NCBI GenBank assembly: GCA_030041195.1
Contig: JASHOI010000183.1
Span: 1 to 10,806, forward strand
Source: Streptosporangiaceae bacterium
GTDB taxonomy: Bacteria > Actinomycetota > Actinomycetes > Streptosporangiales > Streptosporangiaceae
Length of the DNA: 10,806 bases
Direction: 5' to 3'
Both the position numbers and the translations under genes were made by a program. Below the pieces are notes generated by a model. It did not search any database. It had not been told where the DNA came from and saw nothing but the letters and a program-made list of their open reading frames with translations. Each line of letters begins with the position of its first letter. The first letter of the stretch is position 1. Below, in pieces: positions 1 through 6,469 of the stretch.

Positions 1-1
1 G

Positions 2-388
2 TACCCGGCCGGCGCGGAGGGCCTCGCCGTGGCGCGCGACCGGGCCCCGGAACGCGTGGCGACGGCGCTGGCCGCCTTCGACTTCCGGGCCGCCACGGCG
101 GCGATCTGGGACGTCGTCGAGGAGGCCAACCGCTACGTGGAGCGAACCGAGCCGTGGCGCCTGGCCCGGGCCGAACGCGACGGCGACCCGGCCGCCGGCC
201 AGCTGCTCGACGAATCGCTGGCCGCGCTCGTCAGTACCTGCTCGGAGCTGGGCTCCGCTCTGGCCCCGTTCCTTCCCGGCCTCGCCGGGCGGGTTCGGGC
301 GGCCTGCGACGATTCGGCTGGAATGCTGCCGGAATCCCGGCCGGTGTACCCCCGGATCGAGCCGGCCGACGTCGGGGACGCCGCGTAA
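2..388 (+). CDS. metG: Methionyl-tRNA synthetase, C-terminal part (partial)
   Basis: This is the 3' end of a gene that begins before the window. The open frame runs from base 2 to a TAA at 386-388 (128 visible codons). The product resembles the helical anticodon-binding end of class I methionyl-tRNA synthetase. It has the family's pattern of a phenylalanine-rich helix (AFDFRAATAAIWDVVEEAN), then RYVERTEPWRLA, then a helix that packs against a leucine-rich segment with FLP. MetRS charges tRNA-Met with methionine in the cytoplasm. The catalytic Rossmann fold and KMSKS loop would lie upstream and are not seen. The internal GTG at base 29 is not the real start, because homology continues upstream of it. 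The gene converges on the DoxX-like gene, with six bases between stop codons. Confidence 0.88.
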   Translation, partial: YPAGAEGLAVARDRAPERVATALAAFDFRAATAAIWDVVEEANRYVERTEPWRLARAERDGDPAAGQLLDESLAALVSTCSELGSALAPFLPGLAGRVRAACDDSAGMLPESRPVYPRIEPADVGDAA

Positions 389-394
389 GCCTGA

Positions 395-880
395 TCAGCG
401 CGCCTTGCCCGGCCGTTTGGCCAGCGCCACCTGGCGCCGCGCCGTCTTCGCCGCCTGGCGGCGACGCCAGGCGAGCGACGGCCGCCCGGAAGTGTCGCCG
501 GCCGCGATCAGCAGGCCGCCAAACATCGAGAGGTTCTTGAGGAAGTGGATCCGCTGCTGTGCCCGGGTCTTGTCGTCCCCGGCTTCCCAGAACCTGTGCC
601 CGGCAAGAGTGGTGGGCACCAGGGTCACCGCGATCGCGAGGGCCGACAGCCGCGGCAGCCGGCCCAGCGCCAGCAGCGAGCCGGCCACGAGCTGTACCGC
701 GCCGCTGATCCGCACGGCCTGCTCGGTATCGCTGGGCACGGCGGGGATGTGCTCGGCGACCGGGCGGACCACCGGCTCCGCCCGGGCAACCACCCGTTCC
801 GGGTGCAGCAGCGTGTCAAAGCCCTGGACGGCGAAGATGGAAGCAAGCATCGGGCGCGCGATTGCTCTCAGGACGGCCAT
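395..880 (-). CDS. DoxX family membrane protein
   Basis: A 161-aa integral membrane protein of the DoxX family. Four hydrophobic segments are visible at roughly residues 7-25, 56-73, 77-95 and 112-128. The family signatures RPMLASIFAVQGFDTLLHP near the N-terminus and HFLKNLSMFGGLLIAA near the C-terminus are clear. The last 25 residues are strongly basic and probably cytoplasmic. Some DoxX relatives are linked to redox or oxidative-stress complexes in the membrane, but the family has no single agreed activity and none is assigned here. I chose the ATG at 880 because the family similarity starts there. The frame stays open upstream to 1036, but that extension overlaps the next gene and reads as non-protein. 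It is the last gene of a minus-strand group, 40 bases after the MmcQ-like stop. A GGCAGG lies about nine bases before the start. Confidence 0.85.
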   Translation of the reverse strand: MAVLRAIARPMLASIFAVQGFDTLLHPERVVARAEPVVRPVAEHIPAVPSDTEQAVRISGAVQLVAGSLLALGRLPRLSALAIAVTLVPTTLAGHRFWEAGDDKTRAQQRIHFLKNLSMFGGLLIAAGDTSGRPSLAWRRRQAAKTARRQVALAKRPGKAR

Positions 881-920
881 ACGCCACACCTGCCCGGCAG
901 CGCCCACTTGTAACACTCGG

Positions 921-1280
921 CTACGTCGCCGGTCGTGCCGGTGACGCGAGGTACGCGGCGGCCACTTTCTTCGGCACGACCATGCGCCAGGCGTCGAGGA
1001 CGAGTTCCAGTGCTTCGGCCGGGGAGATGGCGCCAAGGCGCACGCCGACCCAGTTGTACCGGAGATCTGACTGGCGTGGCATCAGGAACTTGCCGGGCTC
1101 CGCGGTCACGAGCGCTTCCCGCTCTTCCTTGGGAAAGGCGAACTCCATCACGGTCTCGTCGGCGGAGAACGCCACGTAGACGATCTGGCCGACGCGGAAC
1201 TTCACCCGGTCCCGCACCAGGACCTCATAGGAGCGCGGCAGCCCGGAGGCCAGTGCCCGCACGTCATCGACGGTCGCCAT
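921..1280 (-). CDS. MmcQ/YjbR family protein
   Basis: A 119-aa soluble protein of the MmcQ/YjbR superfamily. These small alpha/beta proteins are often annotated as DNA-binding, although their cellular role is not established. Seen directly: an N-terminal helix (DDVRALASGLP), a beta-rich middle (VKFRVGQIVYVAFSADETVMEFAFP), and the family's C-terminal block with YNWVGVRLG followed by SPAEALELVLDAWRMVVPKK. The length is normal for the family and the ORF looks complete, from ATG at 1280 to TAG at 923-921. It begins seven bases after the stop of the DUF3467 gene. No good Shine-Dalgarno is visible before it, so it probably depends on ribosomes finishing the upstream gene. Its role alongside the DUF3467 and DoxX proteins is unknown. 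Confidence 0.85.
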   Translation of the reverse strand: MATVDDVRALASGLPRSYEVLVRDRVKFRVGQIVYVAFSADETVMEFAFPKEEREALVTAEPGKFLMPRQSDLRYNWVGVRLGAISPAEALELVLDAWRMVVPKKVAAAYLASPARPAT

Positions 1281-1286
1281 CGCTGC

Positions 1287-1646
1287 TCAGCCGGGCAGGT
1301 CGTCGGGGCTGTCCGGCGGGTAGAGCGGGGACTGGCCGCCCGGCGGGCGGATCTGGCCGAACCTCTGCTCGTACAGCGTCAGGTTCTGGTTGATGGTCCT
1401 GATGATGTCGAACACGGCGGTCGGCGGAACCCGGATCCTGGCCACGAGCCGGTGCGGCGCCTGGATCACGTCCTCGCCATTCTCGGTCCTGGCCTGCCGC
1501 GGCGGTTCGCTGCTGACCAGGAAATCGAACGTGAACTCGTGCCCGGTGTGCCAGATCGCGAGCGCGTTGGCGTAACAGCCGGCCTCGAGGGCGGGATCCG
1601 CTTTGGTCTCGAACGTCATCCTGGGCGTGGCAGGCGGATCGCTCAC
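1287..1646 (-). CDS. DUF3467 family protein
   Basis: A 119-aa protein recognisable as DUF3467. After a short variable N-terminus come ADPALEAGCYANALAIWHTG and EFTFDFLVS, then the core VARIRVPPTAVFDIIRTINQNLTLYEQRFG, and a proline-rich tail. DUF3467 proteins are small, cytoplasmic and of unknown biochemical role. I chose the GTG at 1646 because a clear GGAGG (minus strand, 1655-1651) lies four bases upstream. The longer frame from 1691 adds 15 residues with no ribosome-binding site. A second candidate start is the internal ATG nine codons later, which is less well placed. It is the first gene of the minus-strand group DUF3467, MmcQ-like, DoxX-like, so the promoter should lie between 1650 and about 1760. 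I could not identify one with confidence. Confidence 0.85.
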   Translation of the reverse strand: MSDPPATPRMTFETKADPALEAGCYANALAIWHTGHEFTFDFLVSSEPPRQARTENGEDVIQAPHRLVARIRVPPTAVFDIIRTINQNLTLYEQRFGQIRPPGGQSPLYPPDSPDDLPG

Positions 1647-1935
1647 CTTTCCTCCCGGTCCCGGCGCGGCACCCGCGCGGTCTCTAAGCACGGTACCGTC
1701 GAGTAGGTGCTTCCCGGCCTCGCCCGGTTGGCAGGCGTCAGGTTTGCCGCGTGGGGAAAGATGGGCAACTGTGATCAGAGGAGACTGCTGAAGTTGTCTC
1801 CCGGTGGACGCACATCCTCAATCCAAGCGTGACCTTGCACACGTACAGTGAATACAGATCGCTGATTGCGAGACCGCGTCCGGTACGCCGACAATCCCCC
1901 GCAACGCCTGGCGGTACGGGTAATTCGTATTGGTG

Positions 1936-1965
1936 ATCACGAGTGGCAGCGCTGCTCCTCGTGAT
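1936..1965. promoter_or_regulatory. 30-bp interrupted palindrome (operator or hairpin)
   Basis: The arms ATCACGAG (1936-1943) and CTCGTGAT (1958-1965) are perfect complements. They share their centre of symmetry with an inner perfect palindrome, GCAGCGCTGC (1946-1955). Only two symmetric positions fail: 1944/1957, and 1945/1956, which would be a G-U pair in plus-strand RNA. That makes 26 of 30 bases symmetric. It lies about 105 bases upstream of the GGDEF-EAL start. As DNA it could be an operator for a dimeric repressor. As RNA it could form an extended hairpin in the leader. The symmetry is seen directly; either role is inference. Confidence 0.55.
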
Positions 1966-1977
1966 GGGACGCGTACC

Positions 1978-1999
1978 TGGTCGGCCTGTGGGCCGGCCA
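1978..1999 (+). promoter_or_regulatory. Strong hairpin in the leader of the GGDEF-EAL gene
   Basis: In plus-strand RNA, bases 1978-1986 pair with 1991-1999. This gives nine pairs, eight Watson-Crick and one U-G at 1981/1996, closed by a UGUG loop. The stem is very G/C-rich. It is followed by a moderately U-containing stretch (TGTTCACGCTGTTCTTGG) but not by a real U-tract. It starts 12 bases after the dyad at 1936-1965 and ends about 30 bases before the Shine-Dalgarno at 2031. It may be an attenuator, part of a structured leader, or an end for antisense transcripts. Confidence 0.45.
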
Positions 2000-2030
2000 A
2001 TGTTCACGCTGTTCTTGGACGCGGCGAAAA

Positions 2031-2035
2031 GGAGG
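2031..2035 (+). promoter_or_regulatory. Shine-Dalgarno serving the upstream ORF
   Basis: GGAGG, preceded by AAAA, lies five bases before the GTG at 2041, which is ideal spacing. It is 34 bases from the ATG at 2070, too far to position a ribosome there directly. The strongest ribosome-binding site in the leader therefore belongs to the short upstream ORF rather than to the GGDEF-EAL gene. Confidence 0.65.
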
Positions 2036-2040
2036 CTCTG

Positions 2041-2073
2041 GTGCGGTCGGATGGATCCGGCGGCCCCCGATGA
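2041..2073 (+). CDS. Ten-codon upstream ORF (putative leader peptide)
   Basis: GTG at 2041 opens a frame of ten codons (V/M-R-S-D-G-S-G-G-P-R) ending in TGA at 2071-2073. The stop overlaps the ATG at 2070-2072 of the GGDEF-EAL gene as ATGA, a classic arrangement for translational coupling. A near-perfect Shine-Dalgarno precedes it. The frame crosses a run of five C (2064-2068). One extra C in that run, or a -1 slip on it, would join this ORF in frame to the membrane protein as a longer N-terminus. So this could be a regulatory leader peptide, the true N-terminus hidden by a homopolymer error, or a coincidence. No in-frame ATG, GTG or TTG exists for the large gene between the Shine-Dalgarno and 2070. 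Confidence 0.45.
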   Translation: MRSDGSGGPR

Positions 2074-4832
2074 GCCTGGTCATCCTGCCAGGAGTAGCCG
2101 GGGCTCTGGTCGCGGTCGCCGCGGCGGTCTGCCTGTGGCGCGGGTCGCTTCGCTATGAGCCATCCGCCCGGAACGGCTACCGATGGTTCGTGGCCGCGGT
2201 GCTGCTGTGGGGCGCTGGCTTCGTCGCTCAGGAGGCCACCGCGGCCACCGGCGGTGGAACGTCGCCGACGGTTGCTGACCTGCTCTCGCTGCTGGCCCTG
2301 CCGGCGATGGCGGTCGGCCTGGCCGGCCTGTCGACCGGATGGTGGGTCGTGGGCGGCGCCGACCGGCCCGCGCCGCGGGCAGCCGCCCGCGGCGCGGTGG
2401 CGTGGCTGGCGGACGCCTGCCTGCTGTCGACGGCGCTGTTCGTCATCGCCTGGCTGGCGCTGTTCGGCTCCGACTACCACAGGCTCGACGAGTCGCCCGG
2501 CCTTTTCGTGACCCAGGCGGTCCACCCGATCGCCGACATCATCGCGCTCGGTGCGTTGCTTGCGCTCGCGGTGCGCGCCGGGAGGGCGGGGCTGACCCCG
2601 TACCTCGCGCTGTTCGTGGTGGCCGTGGGCGAGTCGCTGGCGGTCGGCGCCAGGATCGAGGGGATGCGGCCAGGTACCTGGTCGGTGGTCGTCCAGCTAA
2701 TCGGGTTCTGCCTGCTGGGCGTGTCGGCGCTGGCCCGCAAGCCACGCGAGGAGCCGTCGCCGCGACGGCCGGGCTGGCCCCGGACCGACGTCCTGCCGCG
2801 AGCCACGCTGGTGGCGGCGTCGGTCGCGGCCGTTGCCGCGCTGATGACGATCGGCTGGGCGCTGGACGGCCAGTCGTTCGCCGAGCCGGCCGTGATCGCG
2901 AGCGGGGGGGTCGCCGCGCTCGCGCTGATCGTCAGGGTTGCCGACCTGCTGCGCCGGGAGCAGATGGCGGACGCGGCGTCGCAGGAATCGGAGCAGCGAT
3001 TCCGTGAGCTTGCCGGGCGCACCAGTGACGTCGTCCTGATCTGTGACCGCGACGGGGTCATCAGGTTCGCGAGCCCGGCCGTGGGCGAGTACGGCTACAC
3101 GCCAGCGGAAATCGAGGGCAGGTCGCTGTCCGAGTTCATTCATCCGGAAGACCGCGCCGCCGGGGCCAGAATCGTCCGCGCCGCGGGCAGCGGGCATCAG
3201 CCGGGCAGGTTCCCCTGCCGGGTCCGATCGGCCGACGGCACCTGGCGGCACGTCGAGTCAACCGTGTCCCGGTACCGCGAGATGGGCGCCCCGGACCGGC
3301 TGCTGATCACCGCGCGCGACGTCAGCGACCAGATAGCGCTGCGCAGGCAGGTGACGTACCTGACCTACCACGACGGGCTGACCGGGCTGCCAAACCGGGC
3401 ATACGTCGAGGACCGGGCAAAGGACGCGATTGACCGCGTCGCTGCGGACGACCCGGGCCGGACGCGCGCGCAGGCCGGAGCGATCTTCCTGGACCTGGAC
3501 GGCTTCACCGAGGTCAACGACTCGGTCGGGCACGGCGCCGGCGATCTGCTGCTCGCCCAGGCCGCCCGGCGGCTGCGCGCGGCTGTCCCGTCCGAGGACA
3601 CCGTGGCCCGGTGGGGCGGCGACGAGTTCGCCGTGCTGGTGGAGAGCGCCACCAGCGCGCCGGAGATCGTCGACATCGCGGAGAGCCTCGGCCGGGCGAT
3701 CGCCGCCGAGCCGTTCCATGTCGCCGACCGCGAAATCTCGCTGACCGCGAGCATTGGTGTGGCGCTCACCGGTGGCGGCGCCCCCGGGCACCTGCTGCGC
3801 AACGCCGACGTGGCCATGTCCAGGGCCAAGGATTCCGGAGGCGGCCGGGTCGAGGTCTTCGCCGCGCACATGCATGCCGACGTGATGCGCAGGCTCGAGA
3901 TGGCCAGCGATCTGCGTGCCGCGATAACCGGGCACAAGCTCGGGCTTGAGTACCAGCCGGTGGTGGAATTCGCGACATCCAGGGTGGTCGGGGTGGAGGC
4001 CCTGGTGCGCTGGTCGCGCAATGGCCACCCGGTGCCGCCCGCCGAGTTCCTCGGGGTGGCCGAAGACTCCGGGCTCATCGTGCAACTCGGCGACCAGGTG
4101 CTGCGCGAGGCCTGCGTCCAGGCGGCCGCGTGGCGTAGCTCCGGCTGGACCGTGGATGTCTCGGTGAACTTCTCGCTGCGGCAGGTCACCGAGGCCGGAT
4201 TCGCCGCCTCCGTGCTTTCGGTGCTGGACGAGACCGGGCTGCCGCCCGGCGCGCTGACCCTGGAAGTGGCCGAGCGCGTGCTGATCGAGGGCGGCGGGCC
4301 CATGGCCGACGGACTGGCCGAGCTTCGCCGCCACGGCGTGCGGCTGGCCATCGACGACTTCGGCACCGGGTACGCCTCCCTGGTCTACCTCAGGCAGCTC
4401 GCGGTGGACATCATCAAGATCGACCCCTCCTTCGTCGCGGGCCTCGGTGCCGATGCCACCCTGGCCATGCTCACCCGCGCGATCATCCAGGTGGGGCACG
4501 ATCTGGGTATCGAGGTCGTGGCCGAAGGGATCGAGCGGCCCGAGCACCTCGAGCTGCTGCGGGAAATGGGCTGCGGGCTCGGCCAGGGGTACCTGATCGC
4601 CAAGCCGATGGACGCGCGCGGTATCGAGGCCCTGGTCGGCAGCGGCTGGCCGGGCGGCGACGCGGAGGCCGATTCGTTCGCCAGGCCGGACGGCGATGCC
4701 GCGGCCGGCGGCGCGGCCGCCCCCGCCGCTGAATCCGAGTTCGCGCCGGATCCCGGGCCCGCCTCGGAGCCTGCCCTGAATCCGGGCGAGGCGCCCGCCC
4801 CGGCCGCGCCCGCAGCGGCGCCGGCGAAGTGA
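2070..4832 (+). CDS. Membrane PAS-GGDEF-EAL c-di-GMP turnover protein
   Basis: A 920-aa bifunctional-type enzyme of cyclic di-GMP metabolism. About nine hydrophobic helices fill residues 3-293. A PAS sensor domain follows at about 308-425, GGDEF at about 430-595, EAL at about 610-855, and then a low-complexity Ala/Pro/Glu tail. The GGDEF (diguanylate cyclase) active motif is intact at 516-520, with HDGLTGLPNR and the metal-site DLD at 475-477. The RxxD product-inhibition site is replaced by PSED at 507-510, and the usual Lys after DGF is Thr480. The EAL (phosphodiesterase) domain keeps the catalytic set: Glu643, Asn700, Glu732, Asp762-Asp763, Lys783, Glu819 and Gln839. Either or both activities are possible, with the membrane part and PAS as likely inputs. 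The layout recalls streptomycete proteins such as CdgF (from memory). ATG at 2070 is the first usable start. The gene's TGA lies within a GTGA junction with the serA frame. Confidence 0.93.
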   Translation: MSLVILPGVAGALVAVAAAVCLWRGSLRYEPSARNGYRWFVAAVLLWGAGFVAQEATAATGGGTSPTVADLLSLLALPAMAVGLAGLSTGWWVVGGADRPAPRAAARGAVAWLADACLLSTALFVIAWLALFGSDYHRLDESPGLFVTQAVHPIADIIALGALLALAVRAGRAGLTPYLALFVVAVGESLAVGARIEGMRPGTWSVVVQLIGFCLLGVSALARKPREEPSPRRPGWPRTDVLPRATLVAASVAAVAALMTIGWALDGQSFAEPAVIASGGVAALALIVRVADLLRREQMADAASQESEQRFRELAGRTSDVVLICDRDGVIRFASPAVGEYGYTPAEIEGRSLSEFIHPEDRAAGARIVRAAGSGHQPGRFPCRVRSADGTWRHVESTVSRYREMGAPDRLLITARDVSDQIALRRQVTYLTYHDGLTGLPNRAYVEDRAKDAIDRVAADDPGRTRAQAGAIFLDLDGFTEVNDSVGHGAGDLLLAQAARRLRAAVPSEDTVARWGGDEFAVLVESATSAPEIVDIAESLGRAIAAEPFHVADREISLTASIGVALTGGGAPGHLLRNADVAMSRAKDSGGGRVEVFAAHMHADVMRRLEMASDLRAAITGHKLGLEYQPVVEFATSRVVGVEALVRWSRNGHPVPPAEFLGVAEDSGLIVQLGDQVLREACVQAAAWRSSGWTVDVSVNFSLRQVTEAGFAASVLSVLDETGLPPGALTLEVAERVLIEGGGPMADGLAELRRHGVRLAIDDFGTGYASLVYLRQLAVDIIKIDPSFVAGLGADATLAMLTRAIIQVGHDLGIEVVAEGIERPEHLELLREMGCGLGQGYLIAKPMDARGIEALVGSGWPGGDAEADSFARPDGDAAAGGAAAPAAESEFAPDPGPASEPALNPGEAPAPAAPAAAPAK

Positions 4833-4876
4833 CCGGCCCGGGCTCCGGGCGCGCCGCCTCCGTCCGAAGGGCTAAC

Positions 4877-6469
4877 GTGTCTGCGCCGATCGTCCTGATC
4901 ACCGAAGAGCTTTCGCCTGCCGCGATCGCCCAGCTGGAGTCCGGTTTCGAGATCCGCCACGCCGACGGCGCCGACCGGGCGCTGCTGCTGGCGGCGCTCG
5001 CGGACGCCGAGGCTGTGATCATCCGCAGCGCGACCATCATCGACGCCGAGGCCCTCGAGCACGCGCCGAAGCTTCGCGTCGTGGCCCGCGCCGGCGTCGG
5101 CCTCGACAACGTCGACGTCGAGGCGGCGACCAGGGCCGGCGTGATGGTGGTCAACGCGCCGACGTCCAACATCGTGAGCGCCGCCGAGCACGCGATCGCG
5201 CTGCTGCTCGCGTCGGCCCGGAACGTGCCCCAGGCCATGACCTCGCTGAAGAGCGGGAAGTGGACGCGGTCCGCCTTCACCGGCGTCGAGCTCCAGGACA
5301 AGGTCGTCGGCATCCTCGGGCTCGGCAAGATCGGCGTCCTCGTCGCCCAGCGCCTGGCGGCGTTCGGCATGGCGGTGATCGCGTATGACCCGTACGTCTC
5401 GGCCGCCCGCGCGGCCCAGCTCGGCGTCCGGCTGGTCGGACTCGACGAGTTGCTCGCCGAGGCCGACTTCATCAGCGTGCACCTGCCACGCAACGCCGAA
5501 ACCGTGGGGCTCATCGGCGACCGGCAGCTGCACATGGTCAAGCCCGCGGTACGGATCATCAACGCGGCTCGCGGCGGCATCGTCGACGAGGCCGCGCTTG
5601 CCAGAGCGCTGACCGACGGCCGGGTGGCAGGCGCGGCGCTCGACGTGTACGCCACCGAGCCTCCCGCGGACAGCCCGCTGCTGGGGCTGTCCAACGCGGT
5701 GGTCACCCCGCACCTGGGGGCGAGCACCGTTGAGGCGCAGGAGAAGGCCGGCACCCAGGTGGCCAGATCGGTCCGGCTCGCCCTGGCCGGTGAGTTCGTG
5801 CCGGACGCGGTGAACGTCCAGGGCGGCACCGTCGACGAGCTGATCAGGCCGGGGCTGCCGCTGGCCGAGAAGCTCGGCCGCATCTTCACCGCGGTCGCGG
5901 GTGGCATCGCTGCCAGGATCGAGGTGGAGGTCCGCGGCGAGATCGCGGGCCTGGACGTCAGCGTGCTGCAGCTCGCCGCGCTCAAGGGCGTGTTCAGCGA
6001 CGTCGTCGAGGACCCCGTCAGCTACGTCAACGCTCCGCTGGTGGCGGCCGACCGCGGCGTTCAGGTCAGCCTGGCGACCGACAAGGAGAGCCCGGACTGG
6101 CGCAACGTGGTGACCCTGCGCGGCACGCTGCCCGACGGCCAGGTGGTCTCGGTCGGCGGGACGCTGACCGGGCAGCGCCAGGTCGAGAAGCTCGTCGAGG
6201 TCAACGGGTTCGACATGGAGATCTCGCCCGCCGAGCACATGGTGTTCTTCACCTATTCCGACCGGCCCGGTGTCGTGGGCGTCGTCGGCAAGATCCTCGG
6301 TGACCGCGGAATCAACATCGCCGGGATGCAGGTCTGCCGTAACGCCAGGGGCGGGCAGGCGCTGATCGTGCTCACGGTCGACTCGGCGCTGCCGCCGCCG
6401 GTCCTCGACGAGATAACCTCCTCGATCGGCGCCGTGTTCGGCCGCGCCGTCGATCTCGACGGCCGCTGA
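4877..6469 (+). CDS. serA: D-3-phosphoglycerate dehydrogenase
   Basis: Catalyses the NAD-dependent oxidation of 3-phosphoglycerate to 3-phosphohydroxypyruvate, the first committed step of serine synthesis. At 530 aa it is the long (type 1) form: catalytic and NAD domains, an intervening ASB domain, and a C-terminal ACT domain from about residue 455. Visible residues are the dinucleotide motif GLGKIG (148-153) with acidic Asp171, and the active-site Arg232, Glu261 and His279. In the ACT domain, Tyr460, Asp462 and Asn480 match, with an offset of one, the serine-binding residues I recall for the Mycobacterium tuberculosis enzyme, so feedback by serine is likely. I chose the GTG at 4877 because GAAGGG sits five bases before it and the resulting length fits the family. 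An alternative GTG at 4829 overlaps the upstream stop codon as GTGA and would add 16 unconserved residues. It lies 44 bases after the GGDEF-EAL gene. Confidence 0.96.
   Translation: MSAPIVLITEELSPAAIAQLESGFEIRHADGADRALLLAALADAEAVIIRSATIIDAEALEHAPKLRVVARAGVGLDNVDVEAATRAGVMVVNAPTSNIVSAAEHAIALLLASARNVPQAMTSLKSGKWTRSAFTGVELQDKVVGILGLGKIGVLVAQRLAAFGMAVIAYDPYVSAARAAQLGVRLVGLDELLAEADFISVHLPRNAETVGLIGDRQLHMVKPAVRIINAARGGIVDEAALARALTDGRVAGAALDVYATEPPADSPLLGLSNAVVTPHLGASTVEAQEKAGTQVARSVRLALAGEFVPDAVNVQGGTVDELIRPGLPLAEKLGRIFTAVAGGIAARIEVEVRGEIAGLDVSVLQLAALKGVFSDVVEDPVSYVNAPLVAADRGVQVSLATDKESPDWRNVVTLRGTLPDGQVVSVGGTLTGQRQVEKLVEVNGFDMEISPAEHMVFFTYSDRPGVVGVVGKILGDRGINIAGMQVCRNARGGQALIVLTVDSALPPPVLDEITSSIGAVFGRAVDLDGR

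Larger units (their letters stand above)
1647..2069. promoter_or_regulatory. Divergent intergenic region / structured leader
   Basis: This roughly 420-base region separates the minus-strand DUF3467 operon from the plus-strand GGDEF-EAL gene and must hold both promoters. It is visibly richer in A and T than the flanking genes, especially between 1750 and 1960. It contains several self-complementary stretches: GGAGAC/GTCTCC at 1780-1801 with a 10-base loop, an imperfect GTAC-centred pair at 1880-1889 and 1910-1919, a 30-bp dyad at 1936-1965, and a strong hairpin at 1978-1999. Short direct repeats are CGGTACG (1881-1887 and 1912-1918) and TACAG (1844-1848 and 1853-1857). I see no convincing sigma-70 promoter, tRNA, or protein-like ORF in it apart from the 10-codon ORF at 2041. 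Confidence 0.6.

Noticed and set aside
1690..1699. Perfect palindrome ACGGTACCGT
   Set aside because: It is ten bases, stands alone and has no further symmetry around it. It may be part of an operator for the DUF3467 operon, but nothing else supports this.
1741..1757. Minus-strand CACGCGGCAAACC, resembling part of a GEMM c-di-GMP riboswitch
   Set aside because: The following hairpin with a GNRA-type loop and the receptor helix are missing, and it points toward the DUF3467 operon rather than the c-di-GMP gene.
1835..1858. TTGCAC followed by TACAGA as a promoter
   Set aside because: The spacer is only 12 bases, too short for a sigma-70 type promoter.
1738..2158. Open frames within the intergenic region on both strands (1738-2007 and 1818-2000 minus, 1943-2158 plus)
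   Set aside because: Their translations show no recognisable domain and no ribosome-binding site, and one runs into the GGDEF-EAL gene. They look like chance openings in GC-rich DNA, although a decayed gene cannot be excluded.
3258..6238. Long minus-strand open frames opposite the GGDEF-EAL and serA genes (3258-4547, 3365-4366, 4385-6238, 4483-5985)
   Set aside because: They are antisense shadows created by GC-rich third codon positions. Their translations are low-complexity, rich in Arg, Gly, Asp and His, and carry no family motifs.
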